Below, in pieces: positions 23,846-35,820 of a stretch of DNA of 64,000 nt (the stretch's first letter is position 1; every line of letters starts with the position of its first letter). Source of the stretch: Xiphydria camelus (lineage: Eukaryota; Arthropoda; Insecta; Hymenoptera; Xiphydriidae); the NCBI GenBank assembly GCA_963678675.1, contig OY783199.1:7509501-7573500 (forward strand). Reading direction: 5' to 3'. The translations under genes and the position numbers were made by a program. The notes below the pieces were generated by a model, which did no database searches, was not told the origin of the DNA, and saw nothing but the letters and a program-made list of their open reading frames with translations.

Positions 23846-25777
23846 AATAACAATTGTTTTATCCGAAGAGTATTGCCAGCTGCGCACACTCGAACGCTGC
23901 GATAAACCTGCGATCTCTCTCGGCTACAATCCCTGTCCATTGAGACCTATCGAACATTTAAAAGGTCTTGAAACTGTCGACCCTAAATCAACCCGCTCCG
24001 ACCTAGTACCCGACCCTCGTCCTTGGATCTCCTCTCAGACGCAGATGCCAACCCCGAGCCTCGCTACAGTCCAAGTTCAATTTTGGCTCACTTTCGGGGC
24101 CGCGGGGGAAGTCAATTCCACGAATTCGAGTCCCCCCGAACTGTCGAACTGTCCGAAAGTGGAGGAACTGTACCTACTCGGGATTTAAGACATCTAAATA
24201 CTCCAAAATAACGGTTCATCGTATACATCTCGATTTGCCCGGCGCGAGTTCGCGAGTCGCAAACATAATTGACGCTTATTAAAAAGTTATCAAATTGAGA
24301 GGATCTCGAAGTTTTCCAACTGCGTAAAGACGGATGAGGGTGAGCGAGGAGGGCTCTCGAAAGCGTTTTTCAATACTTCACAAGACGCGCTTCGCTTATT
24401 CACCCCGAGTATCGCGGATGGATCCGCGGCAGGGGGGCGGATATACTCGACCCCCTCATCCCCAACCCGCTCCTCGGATGATCTTAATTGGAACGAGAGA
24501 AAACGAGATCCTCCGTCGCGGACCTCGAGGGAAATTGAGCGAATGCCAGCGTTCGCCCGAGCGATTAGATGGATTCGTCCCGCGCGATTCGTCCGCTGAT
24601 GTGCTTACAGATCGTGTCGAGCGTCGATCGTAAACGGATCCGTCGCTCGGCATACCGCGCTCGCTCGCCGAGGAAAAGAGGCGCTCCCGTGGATATATAA
24701 GACGACGGCGGGGGAGTGTTCGCTGGAATCTCGATGGGGCGCGATGGACGAGCGAGACGGAATCTTTCCCTCGGCGAAGTGCGGAACCTTATACGGGCCG
24801 AGGGGAGCGGGGGATGTTTCTAGCGAGTTGTAGACAAAACGTTAGAAGCCGCTTCCGATTGTTTTATTCATAGGAGAGGCGCTAGTAAGCCGACAATCAG
24901 TATTCGGAATCCGTGCGACGCTTTCGAGGGTGAGGCGTCTGGTCGCGCGCCTCCCCCGCGCAGCCTGTAGAGGTGATGGTTCAGGGTGAGAACGGGGGGA
25001 GGGGAAGGGAGACTTTTATCTGCTTACATTTTATTTACATTTATACAGCTGGCGAATATAAAAATATTCCACGCGGATAAAACGCTGCTTTTCTTTCTGT
25101 CATCCATTTATGTATGACGAATGCCCTGCTGCCTGTCGGCTGCCGGTACCGGTATATCGAGGCACCCTCCCGAGCCCCGGGATGCCGCGCGGCGCGCGTC
25201 GCGTCGAAGGGCGAAAGGGAGGCCCGGAAGAGGGAAGAACGATAATGCTCAAAGAAACGCCGCATGGGAAACGGTGGAATCGAAGAGAATCAGGTACGGT
25301 CGATGGTGGGGGTTGGACGAGGGGGAGTCTTCCAATTATTAAGATCGCAATCTCATCTGCCCACGATCGAGAAGAGACACTCCCTCTTTCGATTTCGAGG
25401 GAATGTTTATATAAGTCTCAACCCTTTTCGGTTGGCCGATTCGGTCTGTTTACACATGGCGATCGATTACCCGCGTCTCGGCGAGTGGTATGTATGGGAA
25501 AGTGTCGTACTTCAATGTAGAGTCTATATCGCGTAATCTGTATAGAAGATAGAGTAATATAAAGTTCGCGATATCCGAAGCGTCTATAAAGCGATATCTG
25601 TCTAGGGTAAAGTTAACCAGAGATGATAGCTTCGCGAACTTTCCTTTATATATCTACACGTATAAAATTACCTAAGAGAGAGAAGCGGTATAGATATACA
25701 ACGTCTATTTGAGAACTCGAACCGCAACGTGAACTCGGGATAGACTTGTTTGTATTGCCTATTGCTCGCTAGTTCAG
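23846..25777. other. CpG-rich unique block without assigned genes
   Basis: Open frames of 60-136 codons occur on both strands (for example 25110-25520 on +). Their translations are low-complexity Arg/Pro/Ser-rich, with no domain, signal peptide or consistent splice sites. This is the longest non-repetitive GC-rich block in the window. It could hold regulatory DNA or UTR but nothing specific can be shown. Confidence 0.35.
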
Positions 25778-27431
25778 CCCGTGTGGAAATCTGCCCAAGT
25801 TGGCCCAATCAGTAATTGGGCGCCAATTAGGCCCCAATTGGGCGGCCCAATTTGAATAAAATATAATAAATCGAATAGATACAATTGTTTGTTTTATTTA
25901 TGTACCGGAAGTAAAAATAAATCTGGACATTTAGAACTTATTCCGAACTTTTAGTGACTGGAATTTGGGTCAGGTGATACGATGTAGTATTAGCGTTTAG
26001 TTGGGGCTACGTTGGGCAGCCGAATCAGGCCCCAACTAAGGTACTAGTTGGGGCTACGTTGGGCACCCCAATCTGGCCCCAACTAAGGTACCTAATCACT
26101 ACCCTAGCAAGAAATATTGTATAAGTTTTATGTTTTAATGTTGATAGCATCGCCTCAAAAACTTTACTAACTTTATTATGATGACATTGGTAATAAATAT
26201 ATAATATATTTCATTCTTTGATAATTGCGTTTTTAATAATATTTACAGCATTTTTCAAATTGAGTGGAGTAAGATACATATAATGATAAATTGGCCATTT
26301 CTATTACAGAATAAATAAAATTGAAATCTATTCCGAACTTTTAGTGACTGAAATTTTGGTCAGGTGATACGATATAGTATTAGCGTTTAGTTGGTACCTA
26401 ATCACTTAGTCCAAGGCACTTATCCATTTTTACCTATGCCGCAAACAAATCGACGAGGGTAGTGTGATTTTTTAGTGTGAAAAGCCTTTTTTATTATTTT
26501 ATTATTTTTTTTTTTCGACAAAATGACCTTAATAAAAGTTGTAGATAATAACATTCTAATCTTTGCTTTATGACTTTTTTTCCTAGCTATTTTAGTTTAG
26601 GCGCTACGGCTATTTTTGTGTTTAGAAATTCGCAAGGGCCGTCCCGGGAAAAGAGTACGGCCCTGGAGAGAGGCTGAAAACGTCCCCTTTTTTCGGGACG
26701 GCCCTGGCGAATAGTGGTGAATGTGACAGACGCTCCGTGTAGTTTGCTAATATCGTTTGTATTTTTTTTTTAACTTTCGTGAATCGTGATAGTGAACGGA
26801 TGCAGTGCTACTTTTCTCTGGATGCCTGTACATAAAGAGCAGGAAAGGAGACGGCAGCATCTCAGAAGAATTGCCATCAGATAAGTTACTTTCTATCTGA
26901 CCATTCTAACCTCACTTTAATTACCTATGAAGGACATATATCTTTGTGGATATTCTATTTTTTGTTTTCAGCGTCATGCGAGCACGGGACGAGTTAATGG
27001 TTTTTCTTCTCCATCAACAAGCCGTGGCAGAAAAATAGGAGATGCAATGGAATAACTAAGGAAACTATGAAAAACTAAGGAAAGCCGCGTGTATGATTTG
27101 TATCAATCATTGTTCCGGTTGAATACGTTTATATTTTACTTTTGTACATTTTATGAGAAAATATAAAATCTTATTAATTATTATTAATCTTATTATTCAT
27201 TATTAATCTTATTATTCATTAAAAGTAACATTTCAGGTTGATTGGGCATAAATAGGGTTGCCCAATTGGGGCCCAATTGGGCGGCCCAAATTGGGCATAG
27301 GTTGGGCGGAGCGTTACAAGCCCAACGAAAGCCCAATTGGGCACTGATTGGGCTGCCCAATTGGCGCCCAACTAGTAATTGGGCAGCCCAATTGGGCCCC
27401 AATTGGGGCCCAATGAACATTTCCACACGGG
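25778..27431 (+). mobile_element. CCCGTGTGGAAAT-family element A (short, internally deleted)
   Basis: Starts CCCGTGTGGAAATCTGCCC and ends, reversed, CCCGTGTGGAAATGTTCATT. The outer 100 and 200 bp are dense in GGCCCAATTGGGC-type short palindromes. Immediate flanks are AG on both sides. The interior includes a GGGCCGTCC.GGGAAAAG foldback (about 26636-26712), a splice-like segment, and a short coding-like stretch around 26990-27055 (FSSPSTSRGRKIGDAME-like). Element B (28478-34007) is the same family inverted, with about 3.9 kb extra in its middle. A therefore looks like a non-autonomous deletion derivative. Confidence 0.7.
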
Positions 27432-28477
27432 AGAGCCTGGAGTTCATCGCACCATATTCTTATATCAATCGTCTTTACAATGATACCGTATATAGATAGA
27501 ATATGGCAATAAATATCCATGGTATCCGAACCTCCATATCGACATCCATGAAAACGTAGGGAAGAATTGTCAAAAACGTAATTAAAACTTTTTAATCGTT
27601 GGCCTGTATCTATTGTACCAGGGTTTATCAAAATTGAGCATCTGGCATATTATGTACATTAAATCTTTTTCTGACTGTAAGAAAAATCATATAGTCCTGT
27701 AAGAAATATTTATACCATGAAATATTATATATTCATTATCTCCGAACGCCTTCCAAAAGGTAACCAATTTCCAAAATTGTACTCAAGGTTAATAGATATA
27801 GTGAGAAACAAATTTGATTGACCGGAACAAACATGTTTTTAAACAGTTCTAAGAACATTCGATTCGAGTGGATACCAATTTCATCTAAATAATATTCAAT
27901 TAAATTAATAATGTTCATATACGCAAACAAATAAATTGTAATATTTACAAAGTTTGTGGTAAAATACGGGACAAGGCTAATTTATCATTACGATAACTAC
28001 AATTTTAGTAAAAATTACAGCAAATACTTGCAACTTCTACAAATTTTACTATGATTTTTACTAAAATTGTCGTTATCATAACAAGAAATGGGCCTTGTCC
28101 CGTTTACCACAAATTTTTTTCCGTGTATACATACGTCTAATCGATATTCCTTCTAATCGAATAAAAGGTGTTCTCAGGACCATTCAGAGACACGTTTAAT
28201 TGACTTGAGTAAATTTTTTTCTCGGAGTAGATATGTGAAAAAAACAAATAGTATGTTATGTCATTAAGCGGAAATCCGAGGTTTTTTCAGACTGTGTTTA
28301 ATTAGGTCGTAGCACGAGGCATGGTGGGAGGGCGAAGCTCGCCGAATTTGGGTTAAGAAAATAGGTGGCATGGAACAACGAATACCGATACGATTTCGGC
28401 AACTTCACGGTCAAAAGTCTACAAATCTTATGTTAATCTCAAAAACGAACAATCGATTTCCGAATTACCGAGCTAAA
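27432..28477. other. Spacer between elements A and B, containing two older repeats
   Basis: Contains a hairpin MITE (27951-28121; arms around GTGGTAAAATACGGGACAAGG) and a partial copy of repeat R1 (28239-28345). No gene was recognised. Confidence 0.55.
27951..28121. repeat. Hairpin MITE
   Basis: TTTGTGGTAAAATACGGGAC pairs with GTCCCGTTTACCACAAA, and ACAATTTTAGTAAAAAT pairs with ATTTTTACTAAAATTGT further in. About 171 bp, non-coding. Confidence 0.75.
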
Positions 28478-29045
28478 CCCGTGTGGAAATGTTCATTGGG
28501 CCCCAATTGGGGCCCAATTGGGCTGCCCAATTACTATTTGGGCGCCAATTGGGCAGCCCAATCAGTGCCCAATTGGGCTTTCGTTGGGCTTGTAACGCTC
28601 CGCCCAACCTATGCCCAATTTGGGCCGCCCAATTGGGCCCCAATTGGGCAACCCTATTTATGCCCAATCAACCTGAAATGTTACTTTTAATGAATAATAA
28701 GATTAATAATGAATAATAAGATTAATAATAATTAATAAGATTTTATATTTTCTCATAAAATGTACAAAAGTAAAATATAAACGTATTCCAGCGGAACCTT
28801 AGTTTTTCCTTAGTTTTTCATAAGTACAATTAAGCGTTTCCTTAGTTTTTCATAAGTACAATTAAGAATTTTCTATTTTCATATTTTATAGATTTATATG
28901 CAAGGGGGATTAGGGTGCGATTAATAATGTAAAAGGCCAAGGCCATACAGTAAGAAATAATAATAATATAAACGTATTCTTCAGTTTTTAGGGCTCTATC
29001 ATACACTATATACACTACACTACATACACTATATTTATTTAAATA

Positions 29046-29741
29046 TACAGGGTGTTACTTAATGATAGGCCGTAATTGCAAGGGCACATTACTGAATCTA
29101 TTTCCAGTAGAAAAGTTCATATTAACATGTGTCCTAAAATGTCTGATTTTCAAGATACAGGTCAAAATTTTAAAAAATCGGTTTTTTAATAATATCTCAA
29201 AGATCCTTGTGCCGATTTTGTTGACATTTGGCACTGTTGTTTATTATAATAAGATGCTAAGTTAACACTAACTAGAAGATAATTATGAGTTCCAGTGGCG
29301 TCCCGGGGGACAGTCTCACGAATAATATATTTTTTCCTCAAAAACGAAGTGAGGTACGAAATAATGTGAAGAGACAAAAAAGTTGTATTTTTAGCTGCTT
29401 AATCTGAAAAAAATAAAATTTTTTAAAAAGTCAGTGGTGTACACTTTTTTTGTCAATATTATTCGTGAGATTGTCCCCCGGGACGCCACTGGAACTCATA
29501 ATTATCTTCTAGTTAGTGGTAACTTAGCGTCTTATTACAATAAACAACAGTGCCAAATGTCAACAAAATCGGCACGAGGATTGTTGAGATATTATTAAAG
29601 TACCGATTTTTTTAAAAACTGACGTCCTGTATCTTGAAAACCAGACATTTTAGGACACATGTTAATATGAACTTTTCTACTGAAAATTGATTCAGTAATG
29701 TGCCCTTGCAATTACGGCCTATCATTAAGTAACACCCTGTA
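29046..29741. repeat. 696-bp palindromic TIR element nested in element B
   Basis: Ends ACAGGGTGTTACTTAATGAT / ATCATTAAGTAACACCCTGT, bounded by TATA-like flanks. Pairing extends through most of the element, including the block GTCCCCCGGGACGCCACTGG. Frames of 60-107 codons on both strands are arm sequence. Confidence 0.8.
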
Positions 29742-29802
29742 TATACACTATGCAAAAAAAAACAAGCTCGAAGTCGTGAGCAGACCGGGCAAGCTAAAAA
29801 TG

Positions 29803-30003
29803 GCGCGTTGCCACGAGTCGACTCAAGTCGAATGATTTGGTAGTTCGACCGTAGTCGACTTAAAATTTCTTTGTTATTAGTCGAATCGCATGAAGTCGCA
29901 AGACGAGCTACTTCGTTCGATTCGACTAATAACAAAGAAATTTTACGTCGACTACGGTCGAACTACCAAGTCATTCGACTTGAGTCGACTCGTGGCAACG
30001 CGC
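29803..30003. repeat. 201-bp hairpin with TCGACT-rich arms
   Basis: Arms of about 85 bp, reading GCGCGTTGCCACGAGTCGAC and its inverse, are nearly complementary and centred on about 29900. The motif AGTCGA/TCGACT recurs within each arm. Confidence 0.8.
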
Positions 30004-30400
30004 TTTAAAAGACTAAAAACTACTCGCTGCAGCTACTCGTTCTCGCGCCGTCGTCTGTCGTATTCTCGCCCCCGGCGTTGCCACCTCGGCTTCACGGATG
30101 CCACGCTCCGCGTTGGACTTCCCTGCCTTCTCATCGTCCTCCGTCCCAGTCCCTTGCGTAAGCCAAAGGCGATACAATGGCCTCGATGGGTGCCTTCTCT
30201 GAAGAAGGGGCTTCCTTGCTGCTCCTTCGAGTTACGGCATCTGACAAAAAACATTACAAAATGATGTATCGCAATCATTACTTTGAAAGGTTTTTTTACT
30301 TTGTAAATATATTTCAAAAATAATAATTTACATGAAAAAATATTAATTACTCTCACCTATTATACACCGATGGAGCCTGAACTCTTTAAGGAGAAACTTG

Positions 30401-30685
30401 CTAGACTAAAATTTGTAATATATGGACGTGCGTCACTTTAAATGGATGAAAATTTTCATCCTTCAACATCCTCCCAACCGTGGACTTGCTGATTCTAACT
30501 TCTGTTGCCATAGCTCGAATACTCGTTCGAGGGTTATTCCTTATTCTTTCTAGCACAGCATCGATATTTTGCTGCACCTGTATTCTTCTGGGACTTCCTA
30601 AAATAATTATAAAAACAATATATAATTCAGCCTTGACAAATACAATCTTATCGAGCTGTACCTTATCGAGGCGATCTTTCGACAT
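30401..30685 (-). pseudogene. HTH N-terminal fragment of an IS630/Tc1-mariner-like transposase, copy 1
   Basis: The 94-codon minus frame contains SPRRIQVQQNIDAVLERIRNNPRT, then a helix-turn-helix (IRAMATEVRISKSTVGRMLKDE) and FHPFKVTHVH. This is the N-terminal layout of Tc1-like transposases that carry a DDE_3 core: basic start, HTH of the 'S.STVGR.L' type, then a 'HPFK..HVH' linker. The DDE core does not follow, so it is a fragment. It is mirrored by a second copy at 31485-31787, the two forming a palindrome centred near 31080. Confidence 0.6.
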
Positions 30686-30699
30686 AATGATTCCAAAAC

Positions 30700-31480
30700 G
30701 TTTTTATCGAGAAATATATATTTCTAACATATATACGGTAGTGTTCACGAATATTGTAAAATATCGCAGGAATGTTACAGAAAAGTTACTTGCAAAAACG
30801 TGCTTTGTAGGGTGTAAATGATGATATTTTATTATATAATTTCCATCGTTACACCAGAAGCGAAGAAGATTTGAAATAAAAGTGAGGTACATATACACTT
30901 CACGTTTGACAGGTCGGTATATAAATTGGAACTTGTGTGTGTGATAGTATAATACGAAAGAGGAAATATATCGATAAAGAAAAAATAATAAAATAGTTAC
31001 TCCATTATTGTAATCCAATTCCATTGTATCTCTTATTTTTCTGCCACGACTTTGATTGTTGATAGTGAAGAAAAATCAAATTTATTGGTTGATCCATCCA
31101 CTATCAACAATCAAAGTCGTGGCAGAAAAATAAGGGATCCAATGGAATTAGATTACAATAATGGAGTAATTATTTTATTATTTTTTCTTTATCGATATAT
31201 TTCTTCTTTCGTATTATACTATCACACAAGTTCCAATTTATATACCGACCTGTCAAACGTGAAGAGTATATGTACCTCACTTTTATTTCAAATCTTCTTC
31301 GCTTCTGGTGTAACGATGGAAATTATATTATAAAATATCATCATTTTTACACCCTACAAAGCACGTTTTTGCAAGTAACTTTTCTGTAATATTCCTCCGA
31401 TATTTTACAATATTCATGAACACTACCGTATATATATATATGTTAGAAATATATATTTCTCGATAAAAACGTTTTGGAAT
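30700..31480. repeat. Centre of a large palindrome joining two inverted segment copies
   Basis: 30700-31075 is reverse-complementary to 31090-31480 (matched blocks include CACTATCAACAATCAAAGTC, ATACCGACCTGTCAAACGTG and ACATATATACGGTAGTGTTC). The loop is short, around 31075-31090. A third, diverged copy continues at 32040-32560. Confidence 0.75.
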
Positions 31481-31484
31481 CATT

Positions 31485-31787
31485 ATGTCGAAAGATCGCC
31501 TCGATAAGGTACAGCTCGATAAGATTGTATTTGTCAAGGCTGAATTATATATTGTTTTTATAATTATTTTAGGAAGTCCCAGAAGAATACAGGTGCAGCA
31601 AAATATCGAGGCTGTGCTAGAAAGAATAAGGAATAGCCCTCGAATGAATATTCGGGCTATGGCAACAGAGGTTAGAATCAGCAAGTCTACGGTTGGAAGG
31701 ATATTGAAGGATGAAAATTTTCATCCATTCAAAGTGACGCACGTCCATGCACACGAGGCAGCAGATCCAGCTCGCCAAATGAACTAA
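31485..31787 (+). pseudogene. HTH N-terminal fragment of an IS630/Tc1-mariner-like transposase, copy 2
   Basis: This 100-codon + frame is the inverted sister of 30401-30685: SPRRIQVQQNIEAVLERIRN, then the HTH IRAMATEVRISKSTVGRILK and FHPFKVTHVH. After this the copies diverge (here HAHEAADPARQMN then stop). No DDE core follows. A shorter third copy at 32312-32530 stops before the HTH. Confidence 0.6.
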
Positions 31788-32311
31788 TCCAACTGGTTCT
31801 TGGAACAACAAGTGGATCATCCCTCGTTCGAAAGAAATCCCCTCGGGTTCGCATTCGATTTAGAGTCCTGGATAGAATTGAGCAGCATTATTTCTGTAAC
31901 AAATTATAAATAACACAATTATATCCAGCATTTCACTATTTAAAATATACCGAACTTACTCTACATAGAAATTAAGAAACTATATTAATCTGAGTTAACC
32001 TTTCTATAGATAATAACGACAGAATTATTAAAAATGATATATCTCCTCTTTCGTATTATACTATCACAAGTTTCAATGTATATACCGACCTGTCAAACGT
32101 GAAGTGTACATGTACCTCACTTCTATTTCATCTCTTCTTCGCCTCGGATGTAAAGATGGAAATTATAAAATATCATCATTTACACCTCAAGAAGTACGTT
32201 TTTGCAAGTAACTTTTCTGTAACATTCCTGCAATATTTTACAATATTCGCGAACACTACCGTATATATATTAGAAATATATATTTCTCGATAAAAACGTT
32301 TCGGAATCATT

Positions 32312-32530
32312 ATGTCGAAAGATCTCGATAAGATACAGCTCGATAAGATTGTACTTGCTCGGGCTGAGTTATATGGTGTTTTTATAATTATTTTAGGAAG
32401 TCACAGAAGAATACAGGTGCAGCAAAATATCGATGCTGTGATAGAAAGAATAAGGAATAACCCTCGAACCCTAATCGGTATCAGTGATTCCCAATTGACC
32501 GTCGTTACACCGGAGACGAAGAAGAGATGA
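32312..32530 (+). pseudogene. Third, truncated copy of the HTH segment
   Basis: The + frame starts MSKDLDKIQLDKIVLARAEL and reaches VQQNIDAVIERIRNNPRT, where homology to the other two copies ends. Beyond lies sequence inverted relative to 32050-32150, so the copy is broken at a rearrangement. Confidence 0.55.
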
Positions 32531-34338
32531 AATAGAAGTGAGGTACGTGTACACTTTAGGTTTGACAGGTCGTGTATAAATTGGAACTTGTGTGTGATAG
32601 TACGAAAGAGGAAATATATCGATAGAGAAAAAATAATGATAAAGTAATTACTTGATTATTGTGATCCAATTCCAATGCATCTCCTATTTTTCTGCCACGG
32701 CTTGTTGATGGAGAAGAAAAACCATTGATTTGTCCCGTGCTCGCATGACGCTGAAAACAAGAAATAGAATATTCACAAAGATATATGTCCTTCACATAGG
32801 CAATCAAAGTGAGGTTAGAATGGTCAGATAGAAAGTAACTTATCTGACGGCAATTCTTCTGAGATGCTGCCGTCTCCTTTCCTGCTCTGTATGCACAGGC
32901 ATCCAGAGAAAAGTAGCACTGCATCCGTTCACTATCACGATTCACAATTATTAAAAAAAAATACAAACGATTTGCAAATTACACGGAGCGCCTGTCACAT
33001 TCACCACTATTCGCCAGGGCCGTCCCGAGAAAAGGGGACGTTTTCAGCCTCTCTCCAGGGCCGTACTCTTTTCCCGGGACGGCCCTGGCGAATTTCTAAA
33101 CACAAAAATAGCCGTAGTGCCTAAACTAAAATAGCTAGAAAAAAAATCATAAAGCAAAGATTAGAATGTTATTATCTACAACTTTTATTAAGGTTATTTT
33201 GTCGAAAAAAAAAAATAAAATAATAAAAAAGCCTTTTGGTTCGGTACTCTGGAGACTACCCTTAAACTGCCCTGAAAAAATCACCCTACCCTCGTCGATT
33301 TTTTTGCGGCATAGGTAAAAATAGATAAGTGCCTTGGACTAAGTGATTAGGTACCTCAGTTGGGGCCAGATTGGGGTACCCAATGTAGCCCCAACTAAAC
33401 GCTAATACTATATCGTATCACCTGACCCAAATTTCAGTCACTAAAAGTTCGGAATAGATTTCAATTTTATTTATTCTGTAATAGAAATGGCCAATTTATC
33501 ATTATATGTATCTTACTCCACTCAATTTGAAAAATGCTGTAAAGTTTATTAAAAATGCAATTATCAAAGAATGAAATATGTTATATATTTATTACCAATG
33601 GCATCATAATAAAGTTAGTAAAGTTTTTGAGGCGATGCTATCAACATTAAAACATAAAAATTATACAATATTTCTTGCTAGGGTAGTGATTAGGTACCTT
33701 AGTTGGGGCCAGATTGGGGTGCCCAACGTAGGCCCAACTAGTACCTTAGTTGGGGCCTGATTGGGCTGCCCAACGTAGGCCCAACTAAACGCTAATACTA
33801 CATCGTATTACCTGACTCAAATTCCAGTCACTAAAAGTTCGGAATAAGTTCTAAATGTCCAGATTTATTTTTACTTCCGGTACATAAATAAAACAAATAA
33901 TTATATCTATTCGATTTATTATATTTTATTCAAATTGGGCCGCCCAATTGGGGCCTAATTGGCGCCCAATTACTGATTGGGCCAACTTGGGCAGATTTCC
34001 ACACGGGAATAGGTTACTTAATGGAACTACTTTCGGTACATCAATTTAAATGTAAAGAACTATTAATTAACTTGGTACTATGGCGAACTCGACTGGGCTG
34101 CCCTAATGCATACCAACTGTATTTTCCCTATATTCCAGCCAATAATGGCACTGATAAATATAAGGGAACAGTAAAAAATGTTAGGCTTCCGTAGCCATTG
34201 TCATTATACACGTAGTTATGAGTATTACTACTCTTAGCTTCCGGATGATAACCGCATCCAAAAATATTATTTTGCCGCCTTTCGGAAATATTGCAGTTTG
34301 CTTCATCAAGGCTGATGTCCTTCTGATGGTGATCAGTA

Positions 34339-35631
34339 GGGGAAGGTGGGGCAAGTTGACGAGGTTAAGCGAAAACAGCCTACAAAAAATAACACAATAG
34401 TTTAATTTTAAACAAAGGGGTATATTATTAAAGATACATGATTCAACTATTATTTGCAACCATAAAAATAAAAAAAATTATCCAAAAAGGGTACAAAAAG
34501 AAAACATTACAATTTCTGTGCATTTTCGTCATCTTACCCCACCTACGGGGCAAGATGACGAACATATTGGGGCAAGATGACAACTATACACAAACGTCAC
34601 ATTTAAACGGGCCATGCTTTTCGTATCCAGTGCAGGCTTCATGCGACCACGATTCGCACAATCCACGTTTTATTCAGTCTTCGGATGGAGACTCATAGTA
34701 TGCTTCTTCACATCCTGGATATGAAATGTCTTTGTTTTTAGCAGAATGAATTAACGATCTAGTCGAAGATTTCTGAAACACGTCCTTTTTGACTCTCTCA
34801 ACTTTTTTTGCTTTCTTAACATCTTTGCTATTTTGTTCTCTTTCTTTCTGTTCTAGTTCTTCTTTGTTTAAAGTAGCAGTTAGTATAGAGGCTTTTTGTT
34901 TCTTTCTCTTAATTTTTTAATAGAGGGCGATCATATTTTGGAAAGGGTCTAATTTCAAGCAACCTACGAAGGGTAGGTTCTGGTATGTATTTCAGAGAGT
35001 CTACTGGCATTATTCACTGTCATATTTTCTTCCAGAACAGCATGGATGGCAGCGATTAAATTGTATTCCGACCAAGACCGATGATTGCTTTCTTTCTTAT
35101 AATTTCTTACCATCTCCAAAAAAATATATAAAATTAATGAAATGAGAGAATTTAGTGGCTAGCTATTAATTTTTCTCATTTCATTTTAATTTACAGACGT
35201 TATTTTCTTTCATGAAATAACATTTATAAAATACGGGGCAAGATGACGAGTTCGTCATCTTACGCCCGTCAACTTGCCCCCACAAGTAGGATTTTAAAGA
35301 AAATTAATTTTTTAATAGAAACACATGTTTTTATGTCGAAGTTTAACTTTACTCTATTTATACTAATCCTACTTAATATAATTAGCTATTTACCAGTAAA
35401 ATTCTTACCTTTGTTTTTTTTGTAAATCCTTATTTTGATTGAGAACGATTTTATAACACTATAGGTTAAAACACGCTCGATTCTGTAATCCCGGCTAAAT
35501 TAATACTGGCGCCATTTATGTTCGTATGGTATAGTTACGTCCTAGGAAGGTTGTCATAGCCAGTTTGCTTTGCAGAAATCTTCTCTCGGTTTTTGTAAAT
35601 AACGAATTCGTCATCTTGCCCCACCTTACTC
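34339..35631 (-). pseudogene. pogo-like TIR element with decayed transposase
   Basis: Ends GGGGAAGGTGGGGCAAGTTG and, reversed, GAGTAAGGTGGGGCAAGATG, with TA at 34337-34338 and 35632-35633. On the minus strand, an ATG at 35113 opens MVRNYKKES then WSEYNLIAAIHAVLEENM and stops near 34960. This matches the start and psq-type HTH of pogo-family transposases. Near the other end, before a stop at 34584, is CESWSHEACTGY..HGPFKCDVC, resembling the Cys/His C-terminus of these proteins. The DDE region between them is not recognisable, so the element is internally deleted and degenerate. Confidence 0.7.
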
Positions 35632-35820
35632 TACATACATATATGTGACAATAACGACGCAAACTTCACTCAATACTAAATGGACGCAATTGTACTTACT
35701 TTATCCACTTAATATCATATCTATACATAAATTTCCAAAAAATCGACGACCTTACCTTTCAGCAAGTCTCCCCCATACCGAGTTACGAAGATTCCAAACT
35801 TTTCACCACCTCACCGAGTA

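Larger units (their letters stand above)
28478..34007 (-). mobile_element. CCCGTGTGGAAAT-family element B (long copy with nested insertions)
   Basis: Starts CCCGTGTGGAAATGTTCATT and ends with the reverse of CCCGTGTGGAAATCTGCCC. Its first 280 bp and last 1.35 kb are inverted copies of element A, including the GGCCCAATTGGGC clusters at both ends. AA flanks both termini. The extra interior holds a nested TIR element (29046-29741), a hairpin (29803-30003), and three copies of a segment that in two cases encodes a helix-turn-helix peptide. On the minus strand at 32650-32966 a split coding region shows MQCYFSLDACAYR, a donor-acceptor pair, then RHASTGQINGFSSPSTSRG. I do not recognise that protein. 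No catalytic DDE core was found. Confidence 0.65.

Noticed and set aside
25110..25520. 136-codon + frame in the CpG-rich block
   Set aside because: No recognisable domain; overlaps other open frames; composition explains the openness.
27193..27499. Frames rich in GPNWAAQLG peptides at 27.2-27.6 and 28.4-28.7 kb
   Set aside because: These are translations of the GGCCCAATTGGGC subterminal arrays, present in inverse in both elements.
29612..29935. 107-codon minus frame
   Set aside because: Runs across the arm of a TIR element and a neighbouring hairpin.
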